From positions 124,001 to 188,000 of the forward strand of contig NZ_JAFCKS010000002.1 of the NCBI RefSeq assembly GCF_018129995.1: DNA of 64,000 nt, read 5' to 3'. Made by a program: the position numbers and the translations under genes. The notes under the pieces were generated by a model. It was given only the letters and a program-made list of their open reading frames with translations, had not been told where the DNA came from and made no database searches. Of the stretch, positions 1 through 8,620 are shown in pieces. Each line of letters starts with the position of its first letter. The first letter of the stretch is position 1. Origin of the DNA: Bradyrhizobium sp. SZCCT0153 (GTDB lineage: Bacteria > Pseudomonadota > Alphaproteobacteria > Rhizobiales > Xanthobacteraceae).

Positions 1-363
1 GTCAAGCCGGGCTTTCAGGTGCGCGTGGCGCCCAGCACGGTCAAGCGCGAGGAATTCGGCACGATGATCGGAGTTGTCTCGAGCGTTTCCGAATTTCCCG
101 TGACTCCCCAGGGCATGACGGCCGTGCTCCACAACGATCAGCTGGTAAAAGTGTTTTCCCATGACGGTGCGCCCTATGCTGTCGCCGTGTCCCTCGACCA
201 GGATGCATCGACGGCAAGCGGCTATCGATGGGCGGTCGGAAAGGGTCCGCAGGTTCATCTGACCAGCGGCACCTTGGCCCAGGCCGAGATCACCACCCGC
301 AACCGGCGTCCGCTGGACCTCGTCGTTCCTCTCATCAGGAAGCTTACCGGGATCGATGGGTAG
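1..363 (+). CDS. NHLM bacteriocin system secretion protein (HlyD-like), C-terminal part
   Basis: The reading frame is open from base 1, so the N-terminus lies outside the window and only about 120 residues are present. This is the C-terminal part of a membrane-fusion adaptor of the HlyD type. The visible segment ends in a beta-rich stretch with a typical adaptor tail (TTRNRRPLDLVVPLIRKLTG). Such adaptors bridge an inner-membrane ABC exporter to the outer membrane. The assignment rests mainly on position: the stop overlaps the start of an NHLM-type peptidase ABC exporter by 8 bases, and in NHLM loci the HlyD-like gene normally precedes the two ABC genes. The family is clear from context but cannot be proven from this fragment alone. 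Confidence 0.75.
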   Translation, partial: VKPGFQVRVAPSTVKREEFGTMIGVVSSVSEFPVTPQGMTAVLHNDQLVKVFSHDGAPYAVAVSLDQDASTASGYRWAVGKGPQVHLTSGTLAQAEITTRNRRPLDLVVPLIRKLTGIDG

Positions 364-2521
364 TCCAGCTTCGCCGACGTCAGGAGTCAAGAAGACGCCC
401 ACCGTCCTGCAGATGGAAGCGGCGGAATGCGGCGCGGCGTGTCTTGCCATGGTGCTGGCGCATTACGGGCGGTGGGTGCCGCTGGAGCAACTTCGCGTCG
501 AATGCGGGGTGTCGCGCGACGGCAGCAAGGCGAGCAACGTCGTCAGGGCGGCACGGCGCTTCGGCCTGTCTGCCAAGGGATTTCGGCAGGAGCTCGCGAC
601 GCTCCGTTCGGCGCCGACCCCCTGTATTATCCACTGGAACTTCAATCATTTCGTCGTTCTCGACGGGATCGAGGAAAAATACGCCTACATCAACGACCCC
701 GCCTTCGGGCGGCGGCGCATCGGCATCGACGAGCTCGACCGGAGCTTTACCGGCGTCGTGCTCACCATGGAGCCGACGGCCGATTTTGTGGCGCAAGGAA
801 GCAAGCCCGGCGGATTGCGCTTGCTGGTCCGCGAGCTGCGCGGCTCGAAAGCTGCGGTCGGTCTGCTTGTCCTGCTCAGCTTCGTCATGGTCATTCCGGG
901 GCTCGTCGCCGCGAGCTTTTCCAAGATTTTCATCGACGACGTGCTGATCCAGCATTTGAACGGGTGGTTGCGCCCGTTGCTGGTTGGCATGGCCGTCACG
1001 GCGCTGATTCGTACGGTCTTGACGCTGCTGCAGCAGTCCCTGTTGCTCAGGCTTCAGACAAAGCTCTCGGTGGTGATGATCAGCCGGTTTCTCTGGCGGG
1101 TGATGGCATTGCCCATGGAGTTCTTCACCCAGCGCCATGCCGGCGACATCGCGACGCGCGTTGCGGCCAACGAGCAGATTGCGCGGCTGCTCGCGGGTGG
1201 AATTGCCGCGAACGTGCTCAATCTTACCTCGGTGGTGTTCTTTGCGCTCGCGATGCTGATCTACGATGCGTGGCTTGCCGCGATCTGTATCGGCCTGTCG
1301 CTGCTCAACGTTCTGTCCTTGCGGCTCTCGCACCGGCGCCGGGAGGACCTCAGCCGCGGCCTCTCACAGGAGCGCGGAAAGTCGTTGGGAGCAGTGGTCA
1401 GCATTGTCAGAACCATCGAGACGATCAAGGCAAGCGGCCTTGAAGACGAGGCGTTCGGGCAATGGTCCGGCATCCAGGCCAAGCTTCTGAATGCGGAGCG
1501 CCAGCTGGCATCGTCGTCGATCATGCTCGATATGATCCCGACCTTGATCTCCGGAATGACCATGACGGCGATCCTGATTCTCGGCGGCATGCGGGTCATC
1601 GAGGGGTCCCTGACGCTCGGCAGCCTCGTCGCTTTCCAGTCGCTGATGGCCAGTTTCTCCGAGCCGGTCGCGACGCTCGTCAATCAGGCCAGCGGATTCC
1701 AGTTGATCCGTGGCGCGCTCGACCGCCTCGAAGACGTCTACAACTATCCGCTCGGCAACAAGCCGAACGGCGATGCATCGAACAAGCGCTTTCCCGCCAG
1801 GCTTGCTGGGCGCATCGAGCTCAGGAACGTGCAGTTCGGCTATTCCCTGCTCGAGCCTCCCCTGATCGCCGACCTTTCGATTGCCGTCGCTCCGGGATCG
1901 CGCGTCGCCCTCGTCGGTGCGTCAGGCAGCGGAAAATCGACGCTGGGCCGTCTGATTTGCGGGCTCAACAAGCCCTGGGCCGGAGAGGTCTTGATCGATG
2001 GGGCGCGGCTTGAGGATGTTCCGCCCGAAATCCTCGCGAACTCCATTGCCTATGTTGATCAGGACATTTTCCTGTTCGAGGGCACGGTTCGCGACAATCT
2101 CACGCTGTGGGACCGGACGACGCCGGACATCGATCTCATGAGGGCGTTGAAGGACGGCGAGATCCAGGACGAGATCGCGGTCCGGGCCGGCAACTACGAC
2201 TCATACGTGAACGAGGGTGGGACGAATTTCAGTGGCGGGCAACGTCAGCGCATCGAGATCGCGCGCGCGCTGGTCGGTCGCCCGTCCCTCATCGTTCTCG
2301 ACGAGGCGACCGCCGCGCTCGATCCGGTCACGGAGAAGGCGATCGACGACAATCTGCGCCGCTCCGGCTGCACCTGCATCATCATAGCGCATCGTCTCAG
2401 CACGATCAGGGATTGCGACGAGATCGTCGTGTTGCGCCAGGGAAAGGTCGCCGAGCGCGGGACGCACGAGACTCTGCTGGCGCTCGATGGCGAGTATGCA
2501 CGGCTGGTGTCCCAGGAATGA
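356..2521 (+). CDS. NHLM bacteriocin system peptidase/permease/ATP-binding ABC transporter
   Basis: A 721-residue exporter that removes the leader of a double-glycine peptide and pumps the core across the inner membrane. An N-terminal C39 peptidase domain (about 1-130) has its catalytic set intact: Gln19, Cys25 in AECGAAC, His98 in HWNFNH and Asp114 in NDP. A transmembrane domain follows (about 160-460), then an ATPase with Walker A GASGSGKST (about 521), the signature SGGQRQR (about 625) and Walker B LIVLDEATAALD. The start overlaps the upstream adaptor gene by 8 bases, and the stop overlaps the next gene as ATGA, so the three form one operon. An intact C39 domain predicts a leader ending in GG, which matches the convergent peptide gene nearby. 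Confidence 0.93.
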   Translation: MGSPASPTSGVKKTPTVLQMEAAECGAACLAMVLAHYGRWVPLEQLRVECGVSRDGSKASNVVRAARRFGLSAKGFRQELATLRSAPTPCIIHWNFNHFVVLDGIEEKYAYINDPAFGRRRIGIDELDRSFTGVVLTMEPTADFVAQGSKPGGLRLLVRELRGSKAAVGLLVLLSFVMVIPGLVAASFSKIFIDDVLIQHLNGWLRPLLVGMAVTALIRTVLTLLQQSLLLRLQTKLSVVMISRFLWRVMALPMEFFTQRHAGDIATRVAANEQIARLLAGGIAANVLNLTSVVFFALAMLIYDAWLAAICIGLSLLNVLSLRLSHRRREDLSRGLSQERGKSLGAVVSIVRTIETIKASGLEDEAFGQWSGIQAKLLNAERQLASSSIMLDMIPTLISGMTMTAILILGGMRVIEGSLTLGSLVAFQSLMASFSEPVATLVNQASGFQLIRGALDRLEDVYNYPLGNKPNGDASNKRFPARLAGRIELRNVQFGYSLLEPPLIADLSIAVAPGSRVALVGASGSGKSTLGRLICGLNKPWAGEVLIDGARLEDVPPEILANSIAYVDQDIFLFEGTVRDNLTLWDRTTPDIDLMRALKDGEIQDEIAVRAGNYDSYVNEGGTNFSGGQRQRIEIARALVGRPSLIVLDEATAALDPVTEKAIDDNLRRSGCTCIIIAHRLSTIRDCDEIVVLRQGKVAERGTHETLLALDGEYARLVSQE

Positions 2522-5400
2522 CGCATCCGATCGAAAGCATCGCGTCCGGCACAGGCCTCGTCGCATCGGCGAAATTGCCGATCAATATGGCGCTCGATGG
2601 TCGCAGGCCCATCCTGCTCGATCATCATGGCCATGTGTTCGAGATCGTGGCCGGTCACGTCGACATATTCGCTGTCGATGTCGACGACGGCAAATGCGGC
2701 GGCAGACATCATCTGTTCCGGATCGAGGCCGGAGACATCATCCCCGATCTGCCATCAGCCGGCGGCTTGAGCTTCATCGCGGTCGGCACCGAAGGCACAC
2801 GCGCGTCTGCGCGTCTCAGAACCGACCTGCCGTCAGCGGCCTGCGCAACGCGTTGGATCGAGCGGCTCGCTCGCTTTGTCGCGGGCCCGGCACCGTTATG
2901 GCAGATGGCTGAACTGCCGGAGGGGGCGAGTGCGCTGGCCGCCGGCGAAAGCCGCCGGGGTCCGATGCGCGGTCTGCTCTGGCTGACGGTGGAGCGGGGC
3001 GCTGTGAAATTAATGGGCGTCGGAGCGGCCTATGCAAGCGGAAGCCGCCTGCTGCCGTTGACGGCAGGCCTGTGGGTGGAAGCGGGCGACGACGGCTGCG
3101 TTGCGAGCGCCGACAGCCGGGGGCCGGGTGACGGCGCGATCTGGCCCGCGATTGATCAGTTTCATAAAGCCTTCGTTGCATGTGTCCAGGGCATGCTGGC
3201 CCGTGAGACGCAGGGCGAGAGCGAGCGTCTGGCGAACCGGAACGCACTCGCGGCTTCGCAATCGATGGAAGCCTTCGATCGCCTGTCCGGCATCATCGTG
3301 CGACGTTTCGATCACGACGCGGTCGATGCATCCTATTCGGACAGGCTGGCCGGTGCCTGCCAGATCGTCGGCAACGCGATGCGTACGCCGATTGCGATCT
3401 CCGGCCGGATCGACGGCAGCCCGCAGGACTTCCCGAGCCTCGCTCAAATCGCGCAGGATGCCCGCTTGCGGCTGCGCCAGGTGCTGCTTCGGTCGGATTG
3501 GTGGAGAACCGATGCCGGCCCCCTTGTCGGCTGGGTTGGCGAGCAACGCAAGCCGGTCGCCCTGGTTTATGAGCCGGGCCGCGGATATGTCATGATCGAC
3601 CCGCTCACGAAAGCGCGCCGGTTGGTCGATCGCTCCCTTGCAACCCAATTCGCGCCGGAAGCGGCGATGTTCTATCCCCCGCTGCCGTCACGATCGCTCA
3701 AGTTCTCCGACCTTCTTCAGTTTGCACTGCGTTATGCGCGCGGCAGCGGCCTGCGTATTGCAGCGGCGGTGGTGGTGATCGGCCTGCTGTCCTTGGTGAC
3801 GCCCTTCGTCACCAATCTGCTCATCAGCTCGATCATCCCGAGATCGGAGCTCGACCAGCTCGTCTTCTGTGCGTTGGCGCTTGGCCTGACGGCGTTGGCG
3901 GTGGCCGGCGTGCAGGTCATGCAGGGGCTCGTCATGCTTCGCATGGAGGCAACGATCGATTGGCGGTTGCAGGCGGCGATGATCGATCGCCTGCTCAGGC
4001 TGCCGACCGCCATCTTCCGGGAGTTCACGGCCGGCGAGCTGGTGGACCGCGCCATGGGCATTGATGCCGCGCGGCGTGCTTTGACAGGCCACGCGTTGCG
4101 GGGAATGATCGCCGGCCTGTTCTGCGTGTTCAGCCTCGGCTTGATGCTCTACTACAGTCCCAGGCTGGCGTTGATCGCGATTGCGCTGACCTTCGTGAGG
4201 GGCGCCGCCATCATCTCCACCAATCTGCTGCGGCTGCATTTCGAGAACAAGCACTTCAATCAGCAGGGCAAGGTCAGCGGATTCGTGCTCCAATTGCTGA
4301 CCGGCGTCGGAAAACTGCGCGTGTCGGGGGCAACGCAACGTGCGCTCGGAATCTGGTCGAAGCAGTTTGCGACACAGAAGCAGTATTTCGTCTCGTCGCA
4401 AGTCGCGAGCAACGGCCTCGGCGCGTTCGAGACCGCATTTCCCTTGATCGCAACGCTGATCATCTTCGCCTACGCGTCCTATTCGGACAGCAATCTGCTG
4501 AAGGACATCGGCACGTTCTTCGCCTTCTTTTCGGCCTTTGGTCAATCGATGGGAGCCGTCGGGGCCTGGGCCGGCGGCGTGAGCGAGGCGCTCATCGCCA
4601 TTCCGCCGCTGTTCCGGCTGCGGCCTCTCATCGTCAGTCCGACGGAGATCTCCGACGAGCGGAAGTCGCCGGGTGAATTGACGGGAGCGATCGAGCTTGC
4701 GCGCGTGTCGTTCCGGTATCTTGCGAGCGGCCCCCTGGTGCTCGACGACGTCACGCTGAAGATCGCGCCGGGAGAATATGTCGCGATCGTTGGGCCGTCC
4801 GGGAGCGGAAAATCGTCCTTGTTCCGGCTGCTGCTGGGTTTCGAGCGATCGGAATCGGGTGCGGTGTTCTACGACGGCAAATCGATCGAGACGCTGGATG
4901 TCAGCGCGTTGCGTCGCCAGCTCGGCGTCGTCCTGCAGAACGCGAAGCTCGCGAACGGAAGCATCTACGAGAATATCTGCGGCGGGCTCCGGCTGCCGCT
5001 AGATCAGGTCTGGGAAGCCGCGCGGCTCGCAGGAATGGAAGACGACATCAAGGCGATGCCGATGGGCATGCTGACCCAGGTGTCCGAGGGCGTCAGCACG
5101 CTTTCCGGTGGGCAGCGGCAGCGCATCATGATTGCGCGGGCCATCGCGCGGCGTCCCCGCGTCCTGCTGTTCGACGAGGCGACGAGCTCGCTCGACAACC
5201 GGTCCCAGGCCGTCGTCAGCGACGCACTGGAAAACCTGAACGTCACCCGGATCGTGATCGCGCACCGGCTGAGCACCGTCCAGCGCGCCGACCGGATCAT
5301 CGTGCTTGTCGACGGCAAGATCGTCGAAACCGGGACGTTCGAGGAACTCAGCGCCGCTTCGGGAACGTTCGCGGCATTTGCGCAGCGGCAGATGCTTTGA
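2518..5400 (+). CDS. NHLM bacteriocin system ABC transporter, permease/ATP-binding protein
   Basis: The second ABC exporter of the NHLM pair, 960 residues. The ATG overlaps the preceding stop (ATGA), which fixes the start. The first ~390 residues are a large N-terminal region without a C39 cysteine motif, as is usual for the second NHLM transporter. A transmembrane domain follows (about 405-700), then an ATPase with Walker A GPSGSGKSS (about 758), the signature LSGGQRQR (about 861) and Walker B VLLFDEATSSLD. It probably works with the peptidase-bearing partner as a heteromeric exporter, though that is inference from family knowledge. It is the last gene of the operon; a strong hairpin lies about 50 bases downstream. 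Confidence 0.92.
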   Translation: MTHPIESIASGTGLVASAKLPINMALDGRRPILLDHHGHVFEIVAGHVDIFAVDVDDGKCGGRHHLFRIEAGDIIPDLPSAGGLSFIAVGTEGTRASARLRTDLPSAACATRWIERLARFVAGPAPLWQMAELPEGASALAAGESRRGPMRGLLWLTVERGAVKLMGVGAAYASGSRLLPLTAGLWVEAGDDGCVASADSRGPGDGAIWPAIDQFHKAFVACVQGMLARETQGESERLANRNALAASQSMEAFDRLSGIIVRRFDHDAVDASYSDRLAGACQIVGNAMRTPIAISGRIDGSPQDFPSLAQIAQDARLRLRQVLLRSDWWRTDAGPLVGWVGEQRKPVALVYEPGRGYVMIDPLTKARRLVDRSLATQFAPEAAMFYPPLPSRSLKFSDLLQFALRYARGSGLRIAAAVVVIGLLSLVTPFVTNLLISSIIPRSELDQLVFCALALGLTALAVAGVQVMQGLVMLRMEATIDWRLQAAMIDRLLRLPTAIFREFTAGELVDRAMGIDAARRALTGHALRGMIAGLFCVFSLGLMLYYSPRLALIAIALTFVRGAAIISTNLLRLHFENKHFNQQGKVSGFVLQLLTGVGKLRVSGATQRALGIWSKQFATQKQYFVSSQVASNGLGAFETAFPLIATLIIFAYASYSDSNLLKDIGTFFAFFSAFGQSMGAVGAWAGGVSEALIAIPPLFRLRPLIVSPTEISDERKSPGELTGAIELARVSFRYLASGPLVLDDVTLKIAPGEYVAIVGPSGSGKSSLFRLLLGFERSESGAVFYDGKSIETLDVSALRRQLGVVLQNAKLANGSIYENICGGLRLPLDQVWEAARLAGMEDDIKAMPMGMLTQVSEGVSTLSGGQRQRIMIARAIARRPRVLLFDEATSSLDNRSQAVVSDALENLNVTRIVIAHRLSTVQRADRIIVLVDGKIVETGTFEELSAASGTFAAFAQRQML

Positions 5401-5446
5401 GATATGCCGGCGACATCGTTCGCGCGTCGGCCGGCGGTTGAAAGCA

Positions 5447-5475
5447 GAAGCTCCCGGACAGGGTCCGGGAGCTTC
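5447..5475. terminator. Perfect 13-bp inverted repeat, bidirectional terminator
   Basis: GAAGCTCCCGGAC and GTCCGGGAGCTTC form a perfect 13-bp stem around a 3-base loop (AGG). It sits between the convergent ABC exporter (+) and precursor peptide (-) genes, so it can end transcription from both sides. There is no clear T-run on either strand, so the mechanism is uncertain. Confidence 0.7.
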
Positions 5476-5516
5476 GCTGTGAGTTGACTTGGAGCGTCTT
5501 GCTTCGCGCTTGAGGC

Positions 5517-5744
5517 TCAGTTCTGCTTCATCGCAGCCTGACCACCGACGACGATCGCGCCACCACCGACGAAAATGCCGGCAAGGACGGCAACCGGCGT
5601 GCTCGAGAGGAACTTGCCGATGGCTTGACCCGCGTCGTGGATGAAGTGGGTCACGCTGCTGAACCAGCCGCCGCCGGCGACTTCATCGAGCTGGTCGATC
5701 GAGAGTTCGAAGTTCGCGCTGTCTTGCTTGATCAGATGGGCCAT
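5517..5744 (-). CDS. Double-glycine leader bacteriocin-like precursor peptide
   Basis: A 75-residue peptide that looks like the substrate of the adjacent NHLM exporters. The ATG at 5744 is chosen over an upstream in-frame start because AGGAGAG lies just ahead of it. Residues 1-25 form a leader with the hallmark LSIDQLDEVAGG; cleavage after Gly24-Gly25 would leave a core of 50 residues. The core begins GWFSSVTHFIHDAG, has a hydrophobic small-residue stretch (STPVAVLAGIFVGGGAIVVGG) and ends AAMKQN. It contains no Cys, so no lanthionine or disulfide chemistry is suggested, and a membrane-active class II-type bacteriocin is more likely. The gene converges on the exporter operon. No modification enzyme or immunity gene is recognisable beside it. 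Confidence 0.8.
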   Translation of the reverse strand: MAHLIKQDSANFELSIDQLDEVAGGGWFSSVTHFIHDAGQAIGKFLSSTPVAVLAGIFVGGGAIVVGGQAAMKQN

Positions 5745-5820
5745 GTTGTCTCTCCTGTCTGGATGCTGCGGGATCATCCCCGCAACTGTGGACAGGATGC
5801 CGCATGCGTCCGACGATCGC

Positions 5821-5836
5821 CGTGACCGGAGTCACG
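5821..5836. promoter_or_regulatory. Inverted repeat upstream of the precursor peptide gene
   Basis: CGTGAC-CGGA-GTCACG is a perfect 6-bp inverted repeat with a 4-base centre, about 77 bases upstream of the precursor ATG. It could be an operator for that gene. The regulator is unknown and no clear promoter boxes were seen next to it. Confidence 0.35.
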
Positions 5837-5901
5837 CTATTGCGGCGAGCGATGATTTTGTCGCTGGCGTGCCAGTCTTGGCAGGATTGTCCAGGCAGCG
5901 C

Positions 5902-6789
5902 TTATCCCTCGTATTGATCCGGGCCCATCGCCCATGACGCTTGATCATGTCCGTTCGCGTAGTTGCGATTATTGATTGCCGGATTGCGATTGACCATCGG
6001 CCGCATGAACATTGGATGGGTCGCGCTGCGCACTTCGTGCTCGACAGTGAAAAGATGCTTGCCGCTGTCGAGATCGACGATGTCGCAGAAGCGGTACTGG
6101 TACTGATTGTCCTCGCGCGAGACCAGGTCGCGGGCCAGCAGCTTGCGGTAAGGGCCGGAGAAATCGGTGATGTACATCTGCACATGGTGGCCGTCATAAT
6201 CGCCTTGCGGCCGGTCAGTCTCGCGAAACAACAGATGCTGGTCGCGGCCCGTCTTCACGGCGGCGACCGTGCCGTCGCCGTTCCACAGCTCGGATGGCAT
6301 GCCCATGATTTCAGGGTAGAAGGCGCAGATGCGGGCCGCGGATCCCACCGGCACGTCGAACTCGACATAGGGAATGCCGAGCGCAATGCGCCCGAAGCGC
6401 GCGGCGTCGGGCTCGTAGCAGCGCAGGCGGTTGCCCCACGGACAGGTCGCTTCGACATGGTCGTTGCGCTCGGCGAACGCGAACGCCGTGCCCTCGAGCT
6501 TCTTCGCCACCGACGCCAATCGCGTCAGCAGCGCCTCGCGGCCTTCGATGACCAGCCCGGTATGGCCACGCAGCACCTGCGGCCTGCCGCTCGGCAAATG
6601 AAACTGGCTCCGTCCGGCGTTGATCCACATGTTGGTGTCGGACACCATCAGATAGGGATCGCGGGTCAGCCCGAGCCCGGTGACGTAGAACAGAGTGGCG
6701 AGGCGCTGGTCCGGGACCTGGATGTTGACGTGCTCGAAATGGATCGCGTTGCCGAGATCTTCTTTGGATCGATCGAATTGTTGCGGCAT
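5902..6789 (-). CDS. VOC (glyoxalase/dioxygenase) family protein
   Basis: A 295-residue protein of the vicinal-oxygen-chelate fold. The first module starts at about residue 17 with the typical IHFEHVNIQVPD beginning and runs to a RCYEPD segment. A second module begins at about residue 140 with IPYVEFDVP and carries HHVQMYITD and a late LFTVEHEVRS segment, where a metal-binding Glu is usual. VOC proteins use a metal for dioxygenase, isomerase or glyoxalase reactions; the substrate cannot be told here. The start MPQQFD is preferred to an upstream in-frame alternative because the VOC fold begins soon after it. The gene is divergent from the CoA transferase gene, and the two may share a pathway. 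Confidence 0.72.
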   Translation of the reverse strand: MPQQFDRSKEDLGNAIHFEHVNIQVPDQRLATLFYVTGLGLTRDPYLMVSDTNMWINAGRSQFHLPSGRPQVLRGHTGLVIEGREALLTRLASVAKKLEGTAFAFAERNDHVEATCPWGNRLRCYEPDAARFGRIALGIPYVEFDVPVGSAARICAFYPEIMGMPSELWNGDGTVAAVKTGRDQHLLFRETDRPQGDYDGHHVQMYITDFSGPYRKLLARDLVSREDNQYQYRFCDIVDLDSGKHLFTVEHEVRSATHPMFMRPMVNRNPAINNRNYANGHDQASWAMGPDQYEG

Positions 6790-6821
6790 GGACGGGGCTC
6801 TGGTGGGGGACGGATGGAAGC

Positions 6822-6850
6822 ATAATAGAGCACAATTTCCGCCAGTCGAA
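6822..6850 (-). promoter_or_regulatory. Possible sigma-70 promoter of the VOC gene
   Basis: On the minus strand TTCGAC and TATTAT are separated by 17 bases, with the -10 box about 33 bases ahead of the VOC ATG. The -10 is good and the -35 is weak. Confidence 0.35.
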
Positions 6851-6966
6851 ATGATTTGCCGGTCGCATCTTGAAGGCGGGGCAGGGAACGGCATGGCGTC
6901 CGTTGCCACCTTGCCGCAAAAGCCAATCCCTGTAAGCTGACGAAAGACACATAAGGAAAGAGGTCG

Positions 6967-8154
6967 ATGGGAGGAGTTCTGGAGGGCGTGCGCGTCCTCG
7001 ATTTCGGGCGCTATATCGCGGGGCCCTATTGCGCGACCTTGCTGGCCGAATTCGGCGCCGAGGTCATCCGCGTGGAAAAGCGCGACGGCAGCGAGGACCG
7101 TTTCGTCGCGCCGGTCGGCGAGGGCGGCGAAGGCGCGCTGTTTCTCCAGGTCAACCGCAACAAGAAGTGCATCACGCTCGATCCGATGAAGCCGGAAGGG
7201 CAGGAGGTGATGCGCCGACTGATCGCGACCGCCGACGTGGTCGTCGCCAATCTGCCGCCGCAGACCCTCCGCGCCATGAAGCTCGATTATGACTCACTCA
7301 AGGCGATCAAGCCCGACATCATCCTGACGACGGCAACCGCGTTCGGCGGGCCGGGGCCCTGGTCCGACCGCGTCGGTTTCGACGGCGTCGGCCAGGTCAT
7401 GTCGGGTGCGGTGTACATGACCGGCGCCGGCGATCCGCCTTACCGGGCGGCGGTCAACTGGGTCGATTTCGGAACGGCGCTGCATTGCGCGTTCGGCACG
7501 CTCGCCGCGCTGATCGAGCGCGGCAAATCCGGGCGCGGGCAGGTCGTCGAGGGCGCATTGCTGGCAACCGCGCTGTCCTTCACCAATGCGACGCTGATCG
7601 AGCAGGCCGTGATCAACGTCAATCGCGTGCCGACAGGCAATCTCGGCCAGACCGCGGCGCCGGCGGACATCTATCGCACCCAGGACGGCTGGGTGCTGTG
7701 CCAGGTCACGGGGCATCCGCTGTTCAAGCGCTGGGCCAGGCTGATGGGCGAGGAAGAGCAGTGGCTGAACGATCCGCGCTTTGCCGACGACATCAGCCGC
7801 GGCAACAAAGGCCCCGTCATCAGCGAGCGGATGGCGCGCTGGTGCGCCGAGCGCACCACGCAGGAGGCCGTCGACACGCTCGGAAAGGCGATGATCCCGA
7901 CCGGGCCGGTGCTGAGCCCGCAACAGGCGCTGGATCATCCCCACATCCGGGCCGCCGGCTTCATGCAGGACATCGACTATCCCGGCTTGCCGAAGCCCGC
8001 GCCGGTGACGCGCGCCGCCGTCCGCCTGTCGGAGACGCCGGGCGAAATCGTGAGCCGGCCGCCGACGCTCGGCGAGCATACCGATCTTGTCCTGACCGAG
8101 CTCGGCTACGACAAGGCCGCGATCGCGGCGCTTCGGCAAGGCGGCATCGTCTAG
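6967..8154 (+). CDS. CaiB/BaiF (family III) CoA-transferase
   Basis: A 395-residue family III CoA-transferase, a class that moves CoA between carboxylic acids through a covalent Asp intermediate. The N-terminus (LEGVRVLDFGRYIAGPYCATLLAEFGA) is the classic start of the family, followed by EVIRVEKR and FLQVNRNKKCITLD. The likely catalytic Asp is near residue 167 in NWVDFGTA, and the C-terminal TLGEHTDLVLTELGY is also typical. The length is normal. AAGGAAAGAGG precedes the ATG. The acyl substrate cannot be deduced. The neighbour is a divergent VOC protein; no acyl-CoA dehydrogenase or ligase lies alongside. Confidence 0.9.
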   Translation: MGGVLEGVRVLDFGRYIAGPYCATLLAEFGAEVIRVEKRDGSEDRFVAPVGEGGEGALFLQVNRNKKCITLDPMKPEGQEVMRRLIATADVVVANLPPQTLRAMKLDYDSLKAIKPDIILTTATAFGGPGPWSDRVGFDGVGQVMSGAVYMTGAGDPPYRAAVNWVDFGTALHCAFGTLAALIERGKSGRGQVVEGALLATALSFTNATLIEQAVINVNRVPTGNLGQTAAPADIYRTQDGWVLCQVTGHPLFKRWARLMGEEEQWLNDPRFADDISRGNKGPVISERMARWCAERTTQEAVDTLGKAMIPTGPVLSPQQALDHPHIRAAGFMQDIDYPGLPKPAPVTRAAVRLSETPGEIVSRPPTLGEHTDLVLTELGYDKAAIAALRQGGIV

Positions 8155-8180
8155 TCAATGCGCATCACGAATTTGCCCGA

Positions 8181-8507
8181 TTACGAATGAGGCTGCGTGG
8201 CGGCGGTCGGAGACCGCCGCAGCCGCATCGAAGCGCCGCCGCGGGGCGGCGGATCGTCGTCGTCATCCAGCCTGCGCAGCGCGGCGAGGATGTCCGCGAG
8301 CCGGACGACGTGGTCCAGGCCGGGAATCTCGCGCAATGCAGGATGGGATTCGACCGCGTACATGTCCGAAGCCCACGAAGACAGGATGATCCGCTTCTCC
8401 GCTGTCGAGAGGGCGCGGTCGTTCAGGACGGCGGTCGGCGATTCGTAATGTGCGGCGGGATAAAACAGCGGGTCGAGACCGCCGGTGGTAGCATTGGCCT
8501 TGGTCAT
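8181..8507 (-). CDS. Small conserved-looking hypothetical protein (108 aa)
   Basis: I do not recognise a function. The start at 8507 has a strong GAGGGAGA ribosome site. The protein is soluble-looking, with an N-terminal part containing DPLFYPAAHYESP and a helical middle (STAEKRIILSSWASDMYAVES) that could bind a partner. A run of five Asp precedes a basic, low-complexity tail (RLRRSPTAATQ). It lies downstream of hsp20 on the same strand with a gap of about 110 bases, so it could belong to the same stress unit, but it has its own ribosome site. Confidence 0.65.
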   Translation of the reverse strand: MTKANATTGGLDPLFYPAAHYESPTAVLNDRALSTAEKRIILSSWASDMYAVESHPALREIPGLDHVVRLADILAALRRLDDDDDPPPRGGASMRLRRSPTAATQPHS

Positions 8508-8620
8508 GGTTGTCTCCCTCTACACTCCTTTCAAAGGGATGGTTCCTGCTCGGCGGACGGCGACCAAGGTCGCCATCCGCCATGCTGGTTGCGGGCAGTG
8601 CCGAACTCGTTTTGGCGAGG

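Noticed and set aside
380..1333. Long minus-strand frame opposite the C39 ABC exporter
   Set aside because: Shadow of the exporter; low-complexity basic and Gln/His-rich composition and no start signal.
8508..8620. Possible EcfG promoter ahead of the 108-residue gene
   Set aside because: GGAAC is present on the minus strand but no CGTT follows at 16-17 bases.
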